Source: Stenotrophomonas sp. UBA2629 (GTDB taxonomy: Bacteria; Pseudomonadota; Gammaproteobacteria; Xanthomonadales; Xanthomonadaceae). Taken from it: a DNA stretch of 64,000 nucleotides. Positions 26,735 through 35,627 of the stretch are shown here, piece by piece. The notes under the pieces were generated by a model that saw nothing but the letters and a program-made list of their open reading frames with translations, had not been told where the DNA came from and ran no database searches. The stretch spans positions 63,203 through 127,202 of the forward strand of contig DEOB01000011.1 in assembly GCA_002359895.1 (NCBI GenBank). The letters run 5' to 3'. How positions within the stretch are numbered: the stretch's first letter is position 1; each line of letters opens with the position of its first letter. The translations under genes were made by a program, and so were the position numbers.

Positions 26735-28741
26735 ATGCCAACCCTTCGCCCGCTTTCCCTCGCCCTGGCTTTCAGCCTGGTGGCCGTCCTGTCCACCAAC
26801 GATGCGCAGGCCGCCCGCAAGAAATCCGCAGCGCGGGCACCGGCGGTCAGTGCGGCCTGCAGCGACTTCTACGAGTTGACCAACGCCAATTGGCTCAAGG
26901 CCAACCCGGTTCCGCAGACCGGCGCCGTCACCGCATTGGGTCAGCTGGCCAACAACACCCGCGACCAGCAGCGTCAGCTGCTCGACCGCGCAATGACCAG
27001 CCCGCAGGGCAACGTGCAGAAGCTGCTGGGTGATTTCTGGGCCAGCGGTCTGGATGAGGCCGCCGTGGAGGCCGACGGCTCCAAGCCGATCGCACCGCTG
27101 TTGACCCGCATCAACGCCATCAAGAAGGCCAAGGATGTGCCGGCCTCGATCGCCGCGCTGCACCAGGTGGGCATCCCGGTGGCCTTCAACTTTGCGCCGG
27201 ACGTGGACCTGAAGGCGCTGGACCGCCACATCGGTTACTTCATGCAGGGCGGCACCGGCCTGCCCGACCCGGCGTTCTACACCCGTACCGATGCCGACAC
27301 CGTCGCGCTGATGGGACGCTACCGCGCCTACGTGAAGCAGATTCTCGCCCTCACCGGCACGCCGGCGGACAAGCTTGATGCCGAATCGGCCCTGGTCATC
27401 CAACTGGAAACCGAGCTTGCCCGCAGCGCGCACTCGGTGGCCGACATCAACAACCCGTTCAACAATTACGCACCGGTCGCCACCAAGGACCTCAGCCGTT
27501 ACCGCAACCTGCAGCTGGACGCCTTCCTCAAGGCGCAGGGCGTCAATGACGATCTGGTGTCGCTGGCCGACCCGGCCCTGTTCCAGCAGCTCAACGCCAT
27601 GATCACGCGCCTGCCGGCCGAACAGTGGAAGGCTTACCTGCGCTGGCGCGTGGGCGACTCGATGGCGCCGTACCTGTCCAAGGCCTACCGCGATGCGGAG
27701 TTTGAATTCCGTGGCCGCGTGCTGCGTGGCCAGACCATTGCCCCGGCACGCCCGGACGTAGTGCTGGACGCCATCAACGTTGCCGCCGGCCCGATGTTGG
27801 GCCACGAGTACGCAAACGCCTACATCAGCCGTGACGTGCGTCGCCAGGCCGGCATCATGGTCGACCAGGTCCGCGAGGCGCAGATTGCCGCAGTCAAGCG
27901 CAGCACCTGGTTGAGCGCTGAAGCCCAGGCCGAAGCCGAGGCCAAGCTGGCCGGCATGAAGATCGAAATCGGCACCCCGCTGCGCGATCTGGATTACACC
28001 GTGCAGCCGATGGGCCGTGGCAGCTTCGGCGGCAACATGCTTATCGCTTCCACCTGGCGCCACGCCCAGGAAATGAAGCGCATCGGCAAGGGCAACGCCG
28101 ACCGCCGCTGGGACGTGCTGCCGCAGCAGCCGTCCATCAGCTATGACATCGCACAGAACCGCCTGATCGTCACCGCCGCCGCATTGCAGGGCCCGATTTT
28201 TGCCGAATCGGCCAGCGCCGCTGAAAAGTTCGGCGCGTTCGGCGGCATGGTCGCCCATGAAGTCAGCCGCGCCATTGATGCCAAGGGTTCGCTGATTGAC
28301 GCCAAGGGTGAGCTGCGCAGCTGGTGGACGCCGGCCGACAAGAGCGCATGGACCCTGCTGGGCAACCGCGTGGCTGCCCAGTACAGCGGCTACCCGTTCC
28401 CGGGCGTGAAGGATGCCAAGGTCAACGGCGAGCTGACCCGCGACGAGAACATGGCCGACATCTCCGGCGTGGAAATCGCATGGGAGGCTTTCAGCGCAAC
28501 CCAGGCCAACGCCACCGCCGCTGACAAGCAGTCGTTCTTCAAGGGCTGGACCGCGTTGTGGGCACAGCAGCTTTCACCCAACGACGCCGTGCAGCGCTTG
28601 GCCTCGGACGTCCGCGCACCGGGCCGCTGGCGCGCCAACGCTCCGCTGTCCAATCTGCCGGCCTTTGGTGCCACCTTCACCTGCAAGCCGGGCCAGCCGA
28701 TGCAGCGCACCGACGCCGAGCAGATCAAGATCTGGCGTTGA
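26735..28741 (+). CDS. M13 family paralogue with a degenerate zinc site (predicted pseudopeptidase)
   Basis: A 668-residue exported homologue of the preceding M13 enzyme, with a signal peptide ending near AQA (residue 27). It keeps the fold landmarks, including DFYELTNANWLK, the double-helical domain and the C-terminal CKPGQPM. However, the zinc motif reads HEVSR (H508, E509, R512), so arginine replaces the second histidine. The third ligand E571 and D575 in DENMADISG remain. The NAYY substrate motif is replaced by SISY (467-470). I infer loss of zinc-dependent catalysis and a possible binding or regulatory role. The frame is fully open with host-like codons, so it is not a decaying gene. Start ATG 26735. 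Confidence 0.9.
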   Translation: MPTLRPLSLALAFSLVAVLSTNDAQAARKKSAARAPAVSAACSDFYELTNANWLKANPVPQTGAVTALGQLANNTRDQQRQLLDRAMTSPQGNVQKLLGDFWASGLDEAAVEADGSKPIAPLLTRINAIKKAKDVPASIAALHQVGIPVAFNFAPDVDLKALDRHIGYFMQGGTGLPDPAFYTRTDADTVALMGRYRAYVKQILALTGTPADKLDAESALVIQLETELARSAHSVADINNPFNNYAPVATKDLSRYRNLQLDAFLKAQGVNDDLVSLADPALFQQLNAMITRLPAEQWKAYLRWRVGDSMAPYLSKAYRDAEFEFRGRVLRGQTIAPARPDVVLDAINVAAGPMLGHEYANAYISRDVRRQAGIMVDQVREAQIAAVKRSTWLSAEAQAEAEAKLAGMKIEIGTPLRDLDYTVQPMGRGSFGGNMLIASTWRHAQEMKRIGKGNADRRWDVLPQQPSISYDIAQNRLIVTAAALQGPIFAESASAAEKFGAFGGMVAHEVSRAIDAKGSLIDAKGELRSWWTPADKSAWTLLGNRVAAQYSGYPFPGVKDAKVNGELTRDENMADISGVEIAWEAFSATQANATAADKQSFFKGWTALWAQQLSPNDAVQRLASDVRAPGRWRANAPLSNLPAFGATFTCKPGQPMQRTDAEQIKIWR

Positions 28742-28798
28742 GGCTGAGCAGTGCGTTGCCAACAGTGAGTTGCAGGTAACGGCAACGCATCACAACAA

Positions 28799-28820
28799 GA
28801 AGGCGCCGAAAGGCGCCTTC
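28799..28820 (+). terminator. Hairpin after the M13 paralogue
   Basis: A 9-bp stem (GAAGGCGCC / GGCGCCTTC) with a GAAA tetraloop, 57 nt after the stop codon. No T-run follows, so termination efficiency is doubtful. Confidence 0.45.
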
Positions 28821-28909
28821 CTGTTATCCGCTGCATCGAAGTTGAGGTATGCCGTTGCCGCGCCCCTGCACAGCGCAACACCTCACCTCAGCCCGACACA
28901 CGCGCAAAG

Positions 28910-28937
28910 AAAAAGCCGCGATTGCTCGCGGCTTTTT
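28910..28937. terminator. Bidirectional terminator between the M13 paralogue and tRNA-Asn
   Basis: An 11-bp stem (AAAAAGCCGCG / CGCGGCTTTTT) with a 6-nt loop. It lies 7 nt past the 3' end of the tRNA on the minus strand and also faces the plus-strand M13 gene. Confidence 0.85.
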
Positions 28938-28944
28938 CAGTATC

Positions 28945-29021
28945 TGGCGCCCGAAGTTGGACTCGAACCAACGACCCCCTGATTAACAGTCAAGTGCTCT
29001 AACCGGCTGAGCTATTCGGGC
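28945..29021 (-). tRNA. tRNA-Asn (GTT)
   Basis: A 77-nt cloverleaf on the minus strand. The acceptor stem GCCCGAA pairs with TTCGGGC, followed by G and an encoded CCA. The D arm is AGCTCAGCCGGTTAGAGC, the anticodon loop is CTGTTAA with anticodon GTT, and the T arm contains GGTTCGAGTCC. No integrated element is attached to its 3' end; a terminator follows. Confidence 0.96.
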
Positions 29022-29045
29022 GGGGACGCGCATTCTATACGCATG

Positions 29046-29516
29046 TCACGCGCGATGGTAGGGGTGATTGGCCAACATTGCCGCTGCGCGATACAACTGC
29101 TCGGCAACAACCAGCCGAACCAGCATGTGCGGCAAAGTCAGCGGGCCTATCGACCACTTTTCATCGGCCGCTGCGGACACTTCTGCCGCGTGCCCTTCCG
29201 GGCCGCCAATCAGAAACGCCAGGTCACGGCCCTGCGAACGCCAATGCTCCAGGCGTTGCGCCAACTGCTCGGAACTGAGTTGACGGCCTGGCACATCCAG
29301 CGCCACCACATACGGATTTTTGGGGAGCGCCGCCAGCACGCGCTTGCCCTCGTCTTCGATGGCACGCTTGGGGTCACGCCCCTTGCCGCGCAGGCCTGGT
29401 TCGATTTCCACCAGCTCCAGCGGCAGCCAATGCGACAGGCGCTTCTGGTATTCGGCAAAGCCCTGCGCCACCCAGGTTGGCGCGCGCTCACCGGTGGCGA
29501 TCAATCTGGCTTTCAT
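29046..29516 (-). CDS. rlmH: 23S rRNA pseudouridine-1915 N3-methyltransferase RlmH
   Basis: A SPOUT-class methyltransferase acting on pseudouridine 1915 of helix 69 in 70S ribosomes. It has 156 residues, the family length. The SAM knot motif is FLIGGPEGH, and the C-terminal ending MLVRLVVAEQLYRAAAMLANHPYHR is diagnostic. It is the last gene of the leuS-lptE-holA-nadD-rsfS-rlmH series. A hairpin at 29547-29568 separates it from rsfS and may lower its expression. Confidence 0.97.
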   Translation of the reverse strand: MKARLIATGERAPTWVAQGFAEYQKRLSHWLPLELVEIEPGLRGKGRDPKRAIEDEGKRVLAALPKNPYVVALDVPGRQLSSEQLAQRLEHWRSQGRDLAFLIGGPEGHAAEVSAAADEKWSIGPLTLPHMLVRLVVAEQLYRAAAMLANHPYHRA

Positions 29517-29546
29517 GGCGCAACCTCCGCGTGATCTTGAAACAAA

Positions 29547-29568
29547 GACGGCGCCCTGCGGCGCCGTC
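29547..29568 (-). terminator. Hairpin attenuator between rsfS and rlmH
   Basis: A perfect 9-bp stem (GACGGCGCC / GGCGCCGTC) with a 4-nt loop. On the minus strand it is followed by TTTGTTTC. Being inside a co-directional gene pair, it probably gives partial termination. Confidence 0.65.
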
Positions 29569-29591
29569 GCGAAGCATGAAGCAGGAAGCGA

Positions 29592-30011
29592 TCAGCGATC
29601 GTTCTGCTCATCCTCGTCGTCATACAGCGACGGCGGCTGGTCGCCCACCGTCCACAGGCGCTCCAGCGCGTAAAGCTCGCGCACGCGCGGCAGCATCACG
29701 TGGACGATCACATCGCCCAGGTCCACCAGCACCCACTCGGCCTCGCGCTCGCCTTCCACGCCCAGCGGCATGATGCCGAGGTTCTTGGCAAAGCGGACGA
29801 CTTCTTCACCAATGGATTTGACGTGACGGGTGGAGGTGCCGGAAACGACAACCATGTAGTCGGCGACGCTGGACTTGCCGCGCACGTCGAGCTCCACCGC
29901 GTCCTTGGCCTTGATCTCTTCCAGCGCGGCATGAACGGATGCCAGCAGGGCCGGAACGGACGGCGGCGGGCTGGGCAATTGGGTCTTGATGACTTGGGCT
30001 TCGGTGGTCAA
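29592..30011 (-). CDS. rsfS: Ribosomal silencing factor RsfS
   Basis: Binds ribosomal protein L14 and blocks subunit joining when nutrients are scarce. The 139-residue protein has the DUF143/RsfS core, including VRGKSSVADYMVVVSGTSTRHV and EAEWVLVDLGDVIVHV. The reading frame has no ATG near its start; the first plausible codon is TTG at 30011 (then TTEAQVIK), preceded by a poor ribosome site, so low or coupled translation is likely. The acidic tail YDDEDEQNDR is an extension often variable in this family. Genetic linkage to nadD is typical. Confidence 0.93.
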   Translation of the reverse strand: MTTEAQVIKTQLPSPPPSVPALLASVHAALEEIKAKDAVELDVRGKSSVADYMVVVSGTSTRHVKSIGEEVVRFAKNLGIMPLGVEGEREAEWVLVDLGDVIVHVMLPRVRELYALERLWTVGDQPPSLYDDEDEQNDR

Positions 30012-30069
30012 AGCAGCAGAACTCGATGAATAAGGGGTCGATTATAGAGAACCCGGCCGAAACCGGCAT

Positions 30070-30729
30070 TCACGGCGAAACATGACAGCCGTATAAGCCA
30101 TGAACCTGAATGTAGTCAGCCACCTCGGATGGCACCAGCGCCTGCCAGTTACCGCCACGGGCGATCAGCTCCCGCACCGCCGTCGCCGACTCGGTGTGCA
30201 ATGGCTGGCGCAGCCGCAAAACCCTGCCCGCAGCGCCGGAAAGCGCTGTAACCGACGTCACCCAAGCTCCCTGCAGATGGGCAGCCAATGGGGGTGGCAG
30301 CGCGCCGTCCAAGGCACTGCCTGGCCGCTCCGCCACCACGATATGGGCCAGGTCGAGCAGGTGCTCCCATTCATGCCATGTGTTCAGCCCCAGCAGGCTG
30401 TCAGCGCCCATCAACAACGCAACCGAGCGGGACAGGCCGACTTCTGCGCGGATCTCGCGCAGGGTATCGGTTGTCCACGACGGTACGCCGGGGCGCTGCG
30501 CGGCACGCCGCAACTCGCGCCGGTCGACGACCAGATTGGCCTCATCGGCAGCCGCCAGCTCCAGCATCCGGGCGCGCTGCTCGGCATTTGCGCCGGGCAG
30601 CGCACGGTGCGGCGGATCGGCAGCCGGCATCAGCCGCACCGGCACCTGCAGCTCCTGCGCCGCGCCGCGGGCAATGGCCAGGTGGCCGTTGTGGACCGGA
30701 TCAAAGGTGCCACCGTAGAAAACCAGCAT
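30070..30729 (-). CDS. nadD: Nicotinate-nucleotide adenylyltransferase
   Basis: Adenylates nicotinate mononucleotide in NAD biosynthesis. The nucleotidyltransferase signature GGTFDPVHNGH is at the N-terminus, and the C-terminal HTESATAVRELI matches the ISSTxxR-like motif. ATG 30729 gives MLVFYGGTFDP, the usual start, for 219 residues. An alternative GTG at 30777 lies just past the holA stop (TGA 30781-30779) and would add 16 residues while allowing translational coupling. Gene order with holA upstream and rsfS downstream is the standard proteobacterial arrangement. Confidence 0.95.
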   Translation of the reverse strand: MLVFYGGTFDPVHNGHLAIARGAAQELQVPVRLMPAADPPHRALPGANAEQRARMLELAAADEANLVVDRRELRRAAQRPGVPSWTTDTLREIRAEVGLSRSVALLMGADSLLGLNTWHEWEHLLDLAHIVVAERPGSALDGALPPPLAAHLQGAWVTSVTALSGAAGRVLRLRQPLHTESATAVRELIARGGNWQALVPSEVADYIQVHGLYGCHVSP

Positions 30730-30778
30730 TCCAGCCGAAGCCACATCAGTGGCCGCCAGCGACTGCAGTTGTGCCACG

Positions 30779-31822
30779 TCAACGCACCCCGCGTACCAGC
30801 AGCCGCACCGCTCGGGCTTCGGACACCGCAATCAACAGCCGTTCCAGCGCCAACCAAGGGTCACCCTCCGCGCGCCCCTTGGCCATGCGGTCCACCTGCG
30901 AGGCTTCGGCTACAAAACGCTCCCAGCGGCGCGGATCAGGATGCCGCTGCAGCGCACGTTTGAACGGCGCCTGCCGCGACTCCCAAATGCCCTTGGCCTT
31001 CATTTCTCCACCAAGATTGCCGCCAGCGGCCTGCACACGGGCCAGCCCGGCGGTAAGCAGCAGTTCGCGAATCAGAATGGGCATCAATGCCGCCACGGCT
31101 TCGCCCTCGCCTCGCAGACCGGTAAGCATGCGCAGCACGGCCTGCGGCTGGCCGGAGAAAGCGGCCTCGCTGAGTCGGAACACGTCATAGCGGGCGGCAT
31201 CGGCCACCAACGACTCCATCTTTGCCACGTCCAACGACTGACCGTCGGCCAGCAGCGCAAGCTTGTCGATCTCCTGCGCGGCGGCCAGCAGATTGCCTTC
31301 CACCCGCTCGCTGAGGCGCTGCACGGCGGCAGGATCGGCGCGCAGGCCCTTGGCCCGCAGCCGGCGCTCGATCCAGTCACCCAATTCATGCGGCTTGATG
31401 GCCCAAGCCACCGACAACACGCCGGCCTTGGAAACCGCTTCAGCCCACTTGCCCTGATGTGCTTTGCTCCATTCGCCGGCGGTGATCAGCAGGACGACAT
31501 CCGGCGGCGGACGCGAGCAGAAATCACTGATGACTTCAGCGCCCTCCTTGCCCGGCTTGCCGCTGGGCAGGCGTACTTCCACCAGACGACGGGCACTGAA
31601 CAGACTGGGCGCATTGAAACTGGACGACAGCTGGCTCCAGTCGAAATCGCGGCCATCGGCATCAAATACTTCACGCTCGCCGATACCCTCGGCGCGCGCC
31701 TTGGCGCGCACGGCATCAGCCGCTTCGATAACCCGCAACAGCTCGGGGCCAGCGATCAGGTAGACCGGCGCCAAGGCCGAAGACGCGGCCTGGGTCACCA
31801 ACTGTTCCGGGCGCAGCTCCAT
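30779..31822 (-). CDS. holA: DNA polymerase III delta subunit
   Basis: The clamp-loader subunit that opens the beta sliding clamp. The 347-residue protein begins MELRPEQLV and has the three-domain delta layout, with AAA-like domains carrying no working Walker A, as expected. Recognisable stretches are YLIAGPELLRVIEAAD, then WSQLSSSFNAPSLFSARR and VEGNLLAAAQEIDKLALL. It sits between lptE and nadD, spaced closely to both, in a conserved operon. Confidence 0.95.
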   Translation of the reverse strand: MELRPEQLVTQAASSALAPVYLIAGPELLRVIEAADAVRAKARAEGIGEREVFDADGRDFDWSQLSSSFNAPSLFSARRLVEVRLPSGKPGKEGAEVISDFCSRPPPDVVLLITAGEWSKAHQGKWAEAVSKAGVLSVAWAIKPHELGDWIERRLRAKGLRADPAAVQRLSERVEGNLLAAAQEIDKLALLADGQSLDVAKMESLVADAARYDVFRLSEAAFSGQPQAVLRMLTGLRGEGEAVAALMPILIRELLLTAGLARVQAAGGNLGGEMKAKGIWESRQAPFKRALQRHPDPRRWERFVAEASQVDRMAKGRAEGDPWLALERLLIAVSEARAVRLLVRGVR

Positions 31823-31865
31823 TGCCTACTCCTGCCCTTGCTGCATCAGAGATACCCGCGATGCC

Positions 31866-32444
31866 TCAACGGACATCGCCTTCGCCCTTGGCATCTTTCG
31901 CGGCTGGCGGGTTCTTCAACGTGTCCACATCGGCGCGGATCACGCTGTCGATGCGGCGCAGGATGGAGGCGGACATTTCACGGCGCAGCTCGTCGGCCAG
32001 GATCTCGCGCTCGGTGGTGGTACCGGTTGCATCTTCCGGCGGCGACACGTAATCGCGCGACAGTTCCACGGCCTGCTCCGGCACCACGGCGCTGCCATCG
32101 GGCCTGAGGAAGGCAAACACCACGGCGTAGCGCAGGCTGTATTCCTGGGCGCGGCCTTGGGCATCGATGGCGATGGGCAGGTCGCCCCAACGCTCGGAAC
32201 GGATCTGCAGGCGGGCAAGGCCCGGATCGTCCTTGCCCTTGCCCGGCGTACCGTCTTCACCGACAACCGTGGCGCCAGACGCGCGCAGGCTGCGGTTGAG
32301 CAGCTTGACCAGCTCGCTGTAGCGGGTCTGGGACTCCACCTTCACCGATGGCAGGTCCGCCGGCAGGGCGAGCCTGTTGCGCAGATGGAAACCGCAGCCG
32401 GTGAGGGTTGTGGCGAGGATCAGGGCAATCAGATATCGGGTCAT
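31866..32444 (-). CDS. lptE: LPS-assembly lipoprotein LptE
   Basis: An outer-membrane lipoprotein that plugs the LptD barrel and guides lipopolysaccharide to the cell surface. The lipobox is LTGC near residue 17, followed directly by GFHLR, the family's mature start. The 192-residue length and helical C-terminus fit. The C-terminal segment with DAKGEGDV is a variable tail. ATG 32444 is chosen over longer in-frame starts, which run into repeat sequence. It is separated from leuS by 355 nt, unusually wide for this operon, so it may have its own promoter. Confidence 0.93.
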   Translation of the reverse strand: MTRYLIALILATTLTGCGFHLRNRLALPADLPSVKVESQTRYSELVKLLNRSLRASGATVVGEDGTPGKGKDDPGLARLQIRSERWGDLPIAIDAQGRAQEYSLRYAVVFAFLRPDGSAVVPEQAVELSRDYVSPPEDATGTTTEREILADELRREMSASILRRIDSVIRADVDTLKNPPAAKDAKGEGDVR

Positions 32445-32599
32445 GGACACAGTCTGTAGGAGCCAGCCGGGGGCGGCAATAGAAAACAGCCCCGGATCAT
32501 CGCCCATTGCAGGTGAGCAGGGATGAAACCGTGCGTTGTAGACCACTGTTTGGCGTGTTTGCCGCCGCTGTTTGAGTGGGTTGCGGGAACGGGAGCACA

Positions 32600-32779
32600 A
32601 GCCCCCTCCTCCGCCCCCGACTTCGCGGGGGCACCTTCTCCCGTAAACGGGAGAAGGGATAGAACCTGCGTCACTTGCCCTCGAAGGGAGAAAGCAGGTT
32701 CCGCTTGCGGGGCAAGGGATAGAGCCTGACCCGTTGCCGGAGAACGGATAAAGCACGCCCCGTTCGCGGGGCGTGCTTC
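32600..32779. repeat. Cluster of imperfect palindromes between lptE and leuS
   Basis: The 355-nt gap 32445-32799 holds no gene but several hairpins. A REP-like unit lies at 32634-32657 (arms CCTTCTCCCGT / ACGGGAGAAGG). A diverged neighbour lies around 32675-32720. A 12-bp stem with a TTCG loop lies at 32751-32778 (AAGCACGCCCCG / CGGGGCGTGCTT). The motif GGGATAGARCCTG follows two of the units, so they look like diverged tandem copies. The last hairpin is 21 nt past the leuS stop and may end that message, although it lacks a T-run. Confidence 0.55.
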
Positions 32780-32799
32780 AAGCGCGCTTCTGCGCCGGC

Positions 32800-35442
32800 T
32801 TATGCCGCGACGATGTTGACGATCTTGCCCGGGACGATGATCACCTTGCGGATGGTCAAACCGTCCAGGAACTTGGCCGTGTTCGGCTCGTCCTTGGCAG
32901 CGGCCTCGATGAACTCGCGTGTTGCGTCGGCCGACACGTCAATGGTGCCGCGCAGCTTGCCGTTGACCTGTACCGCCAACGTCAGTGCGTCCTTGACCAA
33001 GGCTGCCGCATCCACCTGCGGGAACAGCTGGTCTTCCAGCAGCGTCTCGCCATTGCCCAGCAGCTGCCACATCGCGTGACATGCATGCGGGGTGATCGGG
33101 TTCAGCAGCAGCACGGTGGCCTGCAACGCTTCCTGCCGCACGGCACGACCCTGCTCGCTGGCGTCGTCAAACTTGGCCAGGGTGTTGAGCAACTCCATCA
33201 CCGCGGCAATGGCGGTGTTGAACGCGTGGCGGCGACCGTAGTCGTCGCTGACCTTGCCGATGGTTTCGTGAGTCTTGCGGCGCGCCGCTTTCTGCTCGGC
33301 GGTCAGCGCAGACACATCCAGTGCCGGCGCGCTGCCGTCAGCCACATGCTTCTGCACCATGGTCCACAAACGACGCAGGAAGCGCGCCATGCCATCGACG
33401 CCGGCTTCGTTCCATTCCAACGACTGTTCCGGCGGTGCGGCAAACATCGAGAACAGGCGCACGGTGTCGGCGCCGTACTTGGCCACCATCGCCTGCGGAT
33501 CGACGCCGTTGTTCTTGGACTTGGACATCTTCTCGGTGCCGCCGATCACCACCGGCTCACCGTCGCTGCGCAGCGTTGCGCCGACAATGCGGCCGCGCTC
33601 GTCGCGCACGGTGTCCACATCTGCCGGGTTGAACCAATCCTTGGAACCGTCGCTGTTCTGACGATAGAACGTTTCGGCAATGACCATGCCCTGACACAGC
33701 AGATTCTGCGCCGGCTCGTTGCTCTCCACCATGCGTGCATCGCGCAGCAGTTTGTGGAAGAAACGGAAGTACATCAGGTGCAGGATGGCGTGCTCGATAC
33801 CACCGATGTACTGGTCTACCGGCAGCCAATAATTGCCACGCTTGTCGACCGCATCGCGTGCGCCCGGCGAGGTGTAACGGGCGTAGTACCAGCTCGACTC
33901 CATGAAGGTGTCGAACGTGTCGGTTTCGCGCTCGGCCGCACCGCCGCAATCCGGGCAGGTGGTCTTGCGCCATTCCAGGTCGGCCTTGATCGGCGAACCG
34001 GTACCGTTGAGTTCCACGTTCTCCGGCAGGATCACCGGCAACTGGTCTTCCGGCACCGGCACCGCGCCACACTTGTCGCAGTAGATGACCGGAATCGGGC
34101 AACCCCAGTAACGCTGACGGCTTACGCCCCAGTCGCGCAGGCGGTAGTTCACGCGGCGCTGGCCCTGGCCCTTGCGCTCGAAACGCTCAGCCAGTGCCTC
34201 GAATGCGCCCTGGAAATCCAGACCATCGAACTCGGCCGAATTGACCAGCTCGGTCTCGCGACTCTTGTCGCCGTACCAATCCTGCCAACGGTCAGCATCG
34301 TAGCTGCGCTCGTCGTCATTCTTGGGCGACTTCAATGCGATGACCTGCTTCTTGGGCAGGTTGTACTTGCTGGCAAATTCAAAATCGCGCTGGTCGTGAC
34401 CCGGCACTGCCATCACCGCGCCGGTGCCGTAGCCCATCAGCACGAAGTTGGCGACCCAGATCTGCACCTGCTCGCCACTGACCGGGTGGATGGCGCGCAG
34501 GCCGGTATCCATGCCGCGCTTTTCCTGGGTTTCCAGCTCAGCCTCGGACACACCGCCCTGCTTCATTTCGGCCAGCATTGCCGCCAGCGGCGCGTTGTTC
34601 TTGGCCGCGTGCAGGGCAAGCGGGTGTTCGCCGGCAATGGACACAAAGCTCACGCCCATGACGGTGTCCGGGCGGGTGGTGAACACGCGTAGCGGGTCCA
34701 GCGCAGCGCCGTCCACATCGCGCACGTCGAACTGGATTTCCAAACCTTCCGACCGGCCAATCCAGTTGCGCTGCATGGTCTTGACCGAATCCGGCCAACC
34801 CGGCAGTTCGTCCAGACCATCCAGCAGTTCTTGCGCGTAATCGGTGATGCGCAGGAACCACTGCGGGATCTCGCGCTTCTCAACCAGCGCGCCGGAGCGC
34901 CAACCACGGCCGTCGATGACCTGCTCATTGGCCAGCACGGTGTTGTCCACCGGGTCCCAGTTCACCACCGAGTTGCGGCGGTAAGCCAAACCCTTGCGCA
35001 TCAGGCGGGTGAACATGCGCTGCTCGTGTACGTAGTACTCCGGCGTGCAGGTGGCGAACTCGCGCGACCAGTCAATCGCATAGCCCATGGCCTTGAACTG
35101 GCCACGCATGTGATCGATGTTGGCGTAGGTCCACTTGGCCGGCGCGGTCTTGTTCTTGATCGCAGCATTCTCGGCCGGCAGGCCGAATGCATCCCAGCCC
35201 ATCGGCTGCAGCACGTTGTGCCCGGTCATGCGCTTGTAGCGGCTGATCACGTCGCCAATGGTGTAGTTGCGCACGTGGCCCATGTGCAGCGCACCGGACG
35301 GGTACGGCAGCATCGACAGGCAGTAGTACTTGGGCTTGTCCGAGGTTTCAGTCACCTCGAAAGCGCGCGTGGTCTCCCAGAACTTCTGGGCGGCGGATTC
35401 AATCTGCTGGGGATCGTAAATATTGGGTTCGACGCTGGACAT
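32800..35442 (-). CDS. leuS: Leucyl-tRNA synthetase
   Basis: A class I aminoacyl-tRNA synthetase charging tRNA-Leu. From ATG 35442 (MSSVEPNIYDP) it has 880 residues, a normal size. The HIGH motif appears as HMGH in PYPSGALHMGHVRNY and the KMSKS motif is intact in EKMSKSKNNGVDP. The CP1 editing domain is present, with TTRPDTVMGV and GYGTGAVMAVPGHD. An upstream in-frame start at 35463 adds seven residues and is less likely. It heads the leuS-lptE-holA-nadD-rsfS-rlmH series. Confidence 0.98.
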   Translation of the reverse strand: MSSVEPNIYDPQQIESAAQKFWETTRAFEVTETSDKPKYYCLSMLPYPSGALHMGHVRNYTIGDVISRYKRMTGHNVLQPMGWDAFGLPAENAAIKNKTAPAKWTYANIDHMRGQFKAMGYAIDWSREFATCTPEYYVHEQRMFTRLMRKGLAYRRNSVVNWDPVDNTVLANEQVIDGRGWRSGALVEKREIPQWFLRITDYAQELLDGLDELPGWPDSVKTMQRNWIGRSEGLEIQFDVRDVDGAALDPLRVFTTRPDTVMGVSFVSIAGEHPLALHAAKNNAPLAAMLAEMKQGGVSEAELETQEKRGMDTGLRAIHPVSGEQVQIWVANFVLMGYGTGAVMAVPGHDQRDFEFASKYNLPKKQVIALKSPKNDDERSYDADRWQDWYGDKSRETELVNSAEFDGLDFQGAFEALAERFERKGQGQRRVNYRLRDWGVSRQRYWGCPIPVIYCDKCGAVPVPEDQLPVILPENVELNGTGSPIKADLEWRKTTCPDCGGAAERETDTFDTFMESSWYYARYTSPGARDAVDKRGNYWLPVDQYIGGIEHAILHLMYFRFFHKLLRDARMVESNEPAQNLLCQGMVIAETFYRQNSDGSKDWFNPADVDTVRDERGRIVGATLRSDGEPVVIGGTEKMSKSKNNGVDPQAMVAKYGADTVRLFSMFAAPPEQSLEWNEAGVDGMARFLRRLWTMVQKHVADGSAPALDVSALTAEQKAARRKTHETIGKVSDDYGRRHAFNTAIAAVMELLNTLAKFDDASEQGRAVRQEALQATVLLLNPITPHACHAMWQLLGNGETLLEDQLFPQVDAAALVKDALTLAVQVNGKLRGTIDVSADATREFIEAAAKDEPNTAKFLDGLTIRKVIIVPGKIVNIVAA

Positions 35443-35627
35443 GGCAACGCTGGGCAACGGCAAAGCCGGGAAGGGTACCGCAGTGCATCATGGCACTCCA
35501 ATCCGCGCCCTTCCCGTCTCTGCAGTCAAGCCCCTTGTCATTGATAAATAAGGGAATTCACAGAACACCCAAAACAGCAGGCACACGCGATAACGCGCCT
35601 TTCAGCGTGCCACGGCGGATTCCGCCG

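Noticed and set aside
24292..28258. Two long minus-strand frames opposite the M13 genes
   Set aside because: Antisense shadows of the two peptidase genes; no domain or start signal.
32600..32779. Possible CRISPR array in the lptE-leuS gap
   Set aside because: The units are palindromes of differing length and sequence without uniform repeats or spacers; no cas genes are near.
32773..34692. Plus-strand open frame of about 640 codons opposite leuS
   Set aside because: It mirrors leuS codons, is rich in His, Arg and Gln as antisense frames are, and lacks a start signal.
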